Positions 63,554 to 64,000 of a stretch of 64,000 bases of DNA are shown here, piece by piece (the stretch's first letter is position 1; every line of letters starts with the position of its first letter). The position numbers and the translations under genes were made by a program. A model generated the notes under the pieces. That model was given only the letters and a program-made list of their open reading frames with translations. It was not told where the DNA came from and searched no databases. The DNA lies in the NCBI GenBank assembly GCA_007258455.2, contig VDFB02193867.1, forward strand, positions 564,155,291 through 564,219,290. The letters are read 5' to 3'. This DNA comes from Sequoia sempervirens. Its lineage: Eukaryota; Streptophyta; Pinopsida; Cupressales; Cupressaceae.

Positions 63554-64000
63554 TTCTCCCACTTGACATTATACATTGCAATTATTCTAAACAAGGAATC
63601 ATTCTTATAAATCAAGTATAGGACTCAAGGCCAACAACCTTCCTGCACCAAGAACCAATACCTTTCCCAAGTCTTTGTAACCATTTCTTCTATCACTAAA
63701 ACTTGCACCAATATATTCATGAACACAAGCATCAAATTAAAATGATAACAAAATACTTTGAGATACTTCCACACTCACACCAAATTGGAATAACAACCAT
63801 AGCAAGTTGCTAGCTCATCCAAAATTGTCATAGGTAGAACTTCATGCTATCAACATAGCAACCCAAATCTACAAACAAGTCCATGTATATCCACCATCCT
63901 GCAAAATAAGACTCCAAGGTAACAACACACATAGACATGCAATAAAAAACCTCTAAGTAACTCATTGTAGTAAAGTGTAACTAGTCCAAGAGAGGTGCCC
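63554..64000 (-). mobile_element. 3' internal end of the Copia-type element
   Basis: Sequence leading into the polypurine tract on the minus strand. No clear RNase H codons are readable, so it is degraded or untranslated. The element continues beyond the window. Confidence 0.4.

Noticed and set aside
1..64000. CRISPR arrays, bacterial operons, tRNA and rRNA genes
   Set aside because: No spaced identical short repeats, Shine-Dalgarno-led gene runs, or recognisable tRNA/rRNA sequence; splice-site-bearing genes show a plant nuclear origin.

Overview
The window looks like nuclear DNA from a large, repeat-rich plant genome. It is AT-rich, genes are sparse, introns are canonical, and LTR retrotransposon fragments are abundant. 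The style of the PPR relics and the TE families suggests a gymnosperm (conifer-like), but that is inference. No prokaryotic, organellar, rRNA, tRNA or CRISPR features were seen.

The main content is a same-strand (-) cluster of laccase genes (multicopper oxidases, secreted phenol/monolignol oxidases). Laccase A (16012-23125) and laccase B (42270-49428) each have six exons, of identical length in the two genes (102, 152, 245, 129, 1002 and 131 nt), and encode a 586-residue protein. The two predicted proteins are identical in my reading. A third laccase (C) is represented only by exon 1 with its TATA box (32638-32739), facing a 100-N assembly gap (32453-32552) that hides the rest of it.

A and B sit in a large direct duplication: 4333-7758 matches 38604-41962, and 15699-32452 matches 41956-58764. 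The first copy holds about 7.9 kb (7759-15698) that the second lacks, with 7 bp of microhomology at the join. The duplicated unit, left to right, is: LTR end, a degraded PPR gene (+), the laccase (-), a doubled LTR retrotransposon structure upstream of the laccase promoter (two LTRs, each followed by a gag-like leader ORF), about 1.2 kb of plain sequence, and a decayed retroelement ORF (-). The match of the first copy ends exactly at the gap, so allelic (haplotig) misassembly must be excluded before calling this a true tandem duplication.

Region by region: 1-4724 is the 3' part and 3' LTR of a Gypsy-like element. 4725-7000 has a repeat block and a PPR pseudogene. 7000-15230 is private sequence with a small unrecognised two-exon gene (10114-10680), its partial tandem duplicate, a second PPR relic and several tandem or low-complexity arrays. 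15230-23125 is laccase A and its flank. 23126-32452 is promoter plus retroelements. 32553-38603 has the laccase C start, a tandem array and a truncated Copia element. 38604-58764 is the second copy. 58765-64000 is intergenic or repeat DNA ending in a Copia-type LTR.

Functionally, only the laccases look like intact conventional genes. The 121-residue gene may be intact or slightly broken, and everything else is transposon or pseudogene debris.
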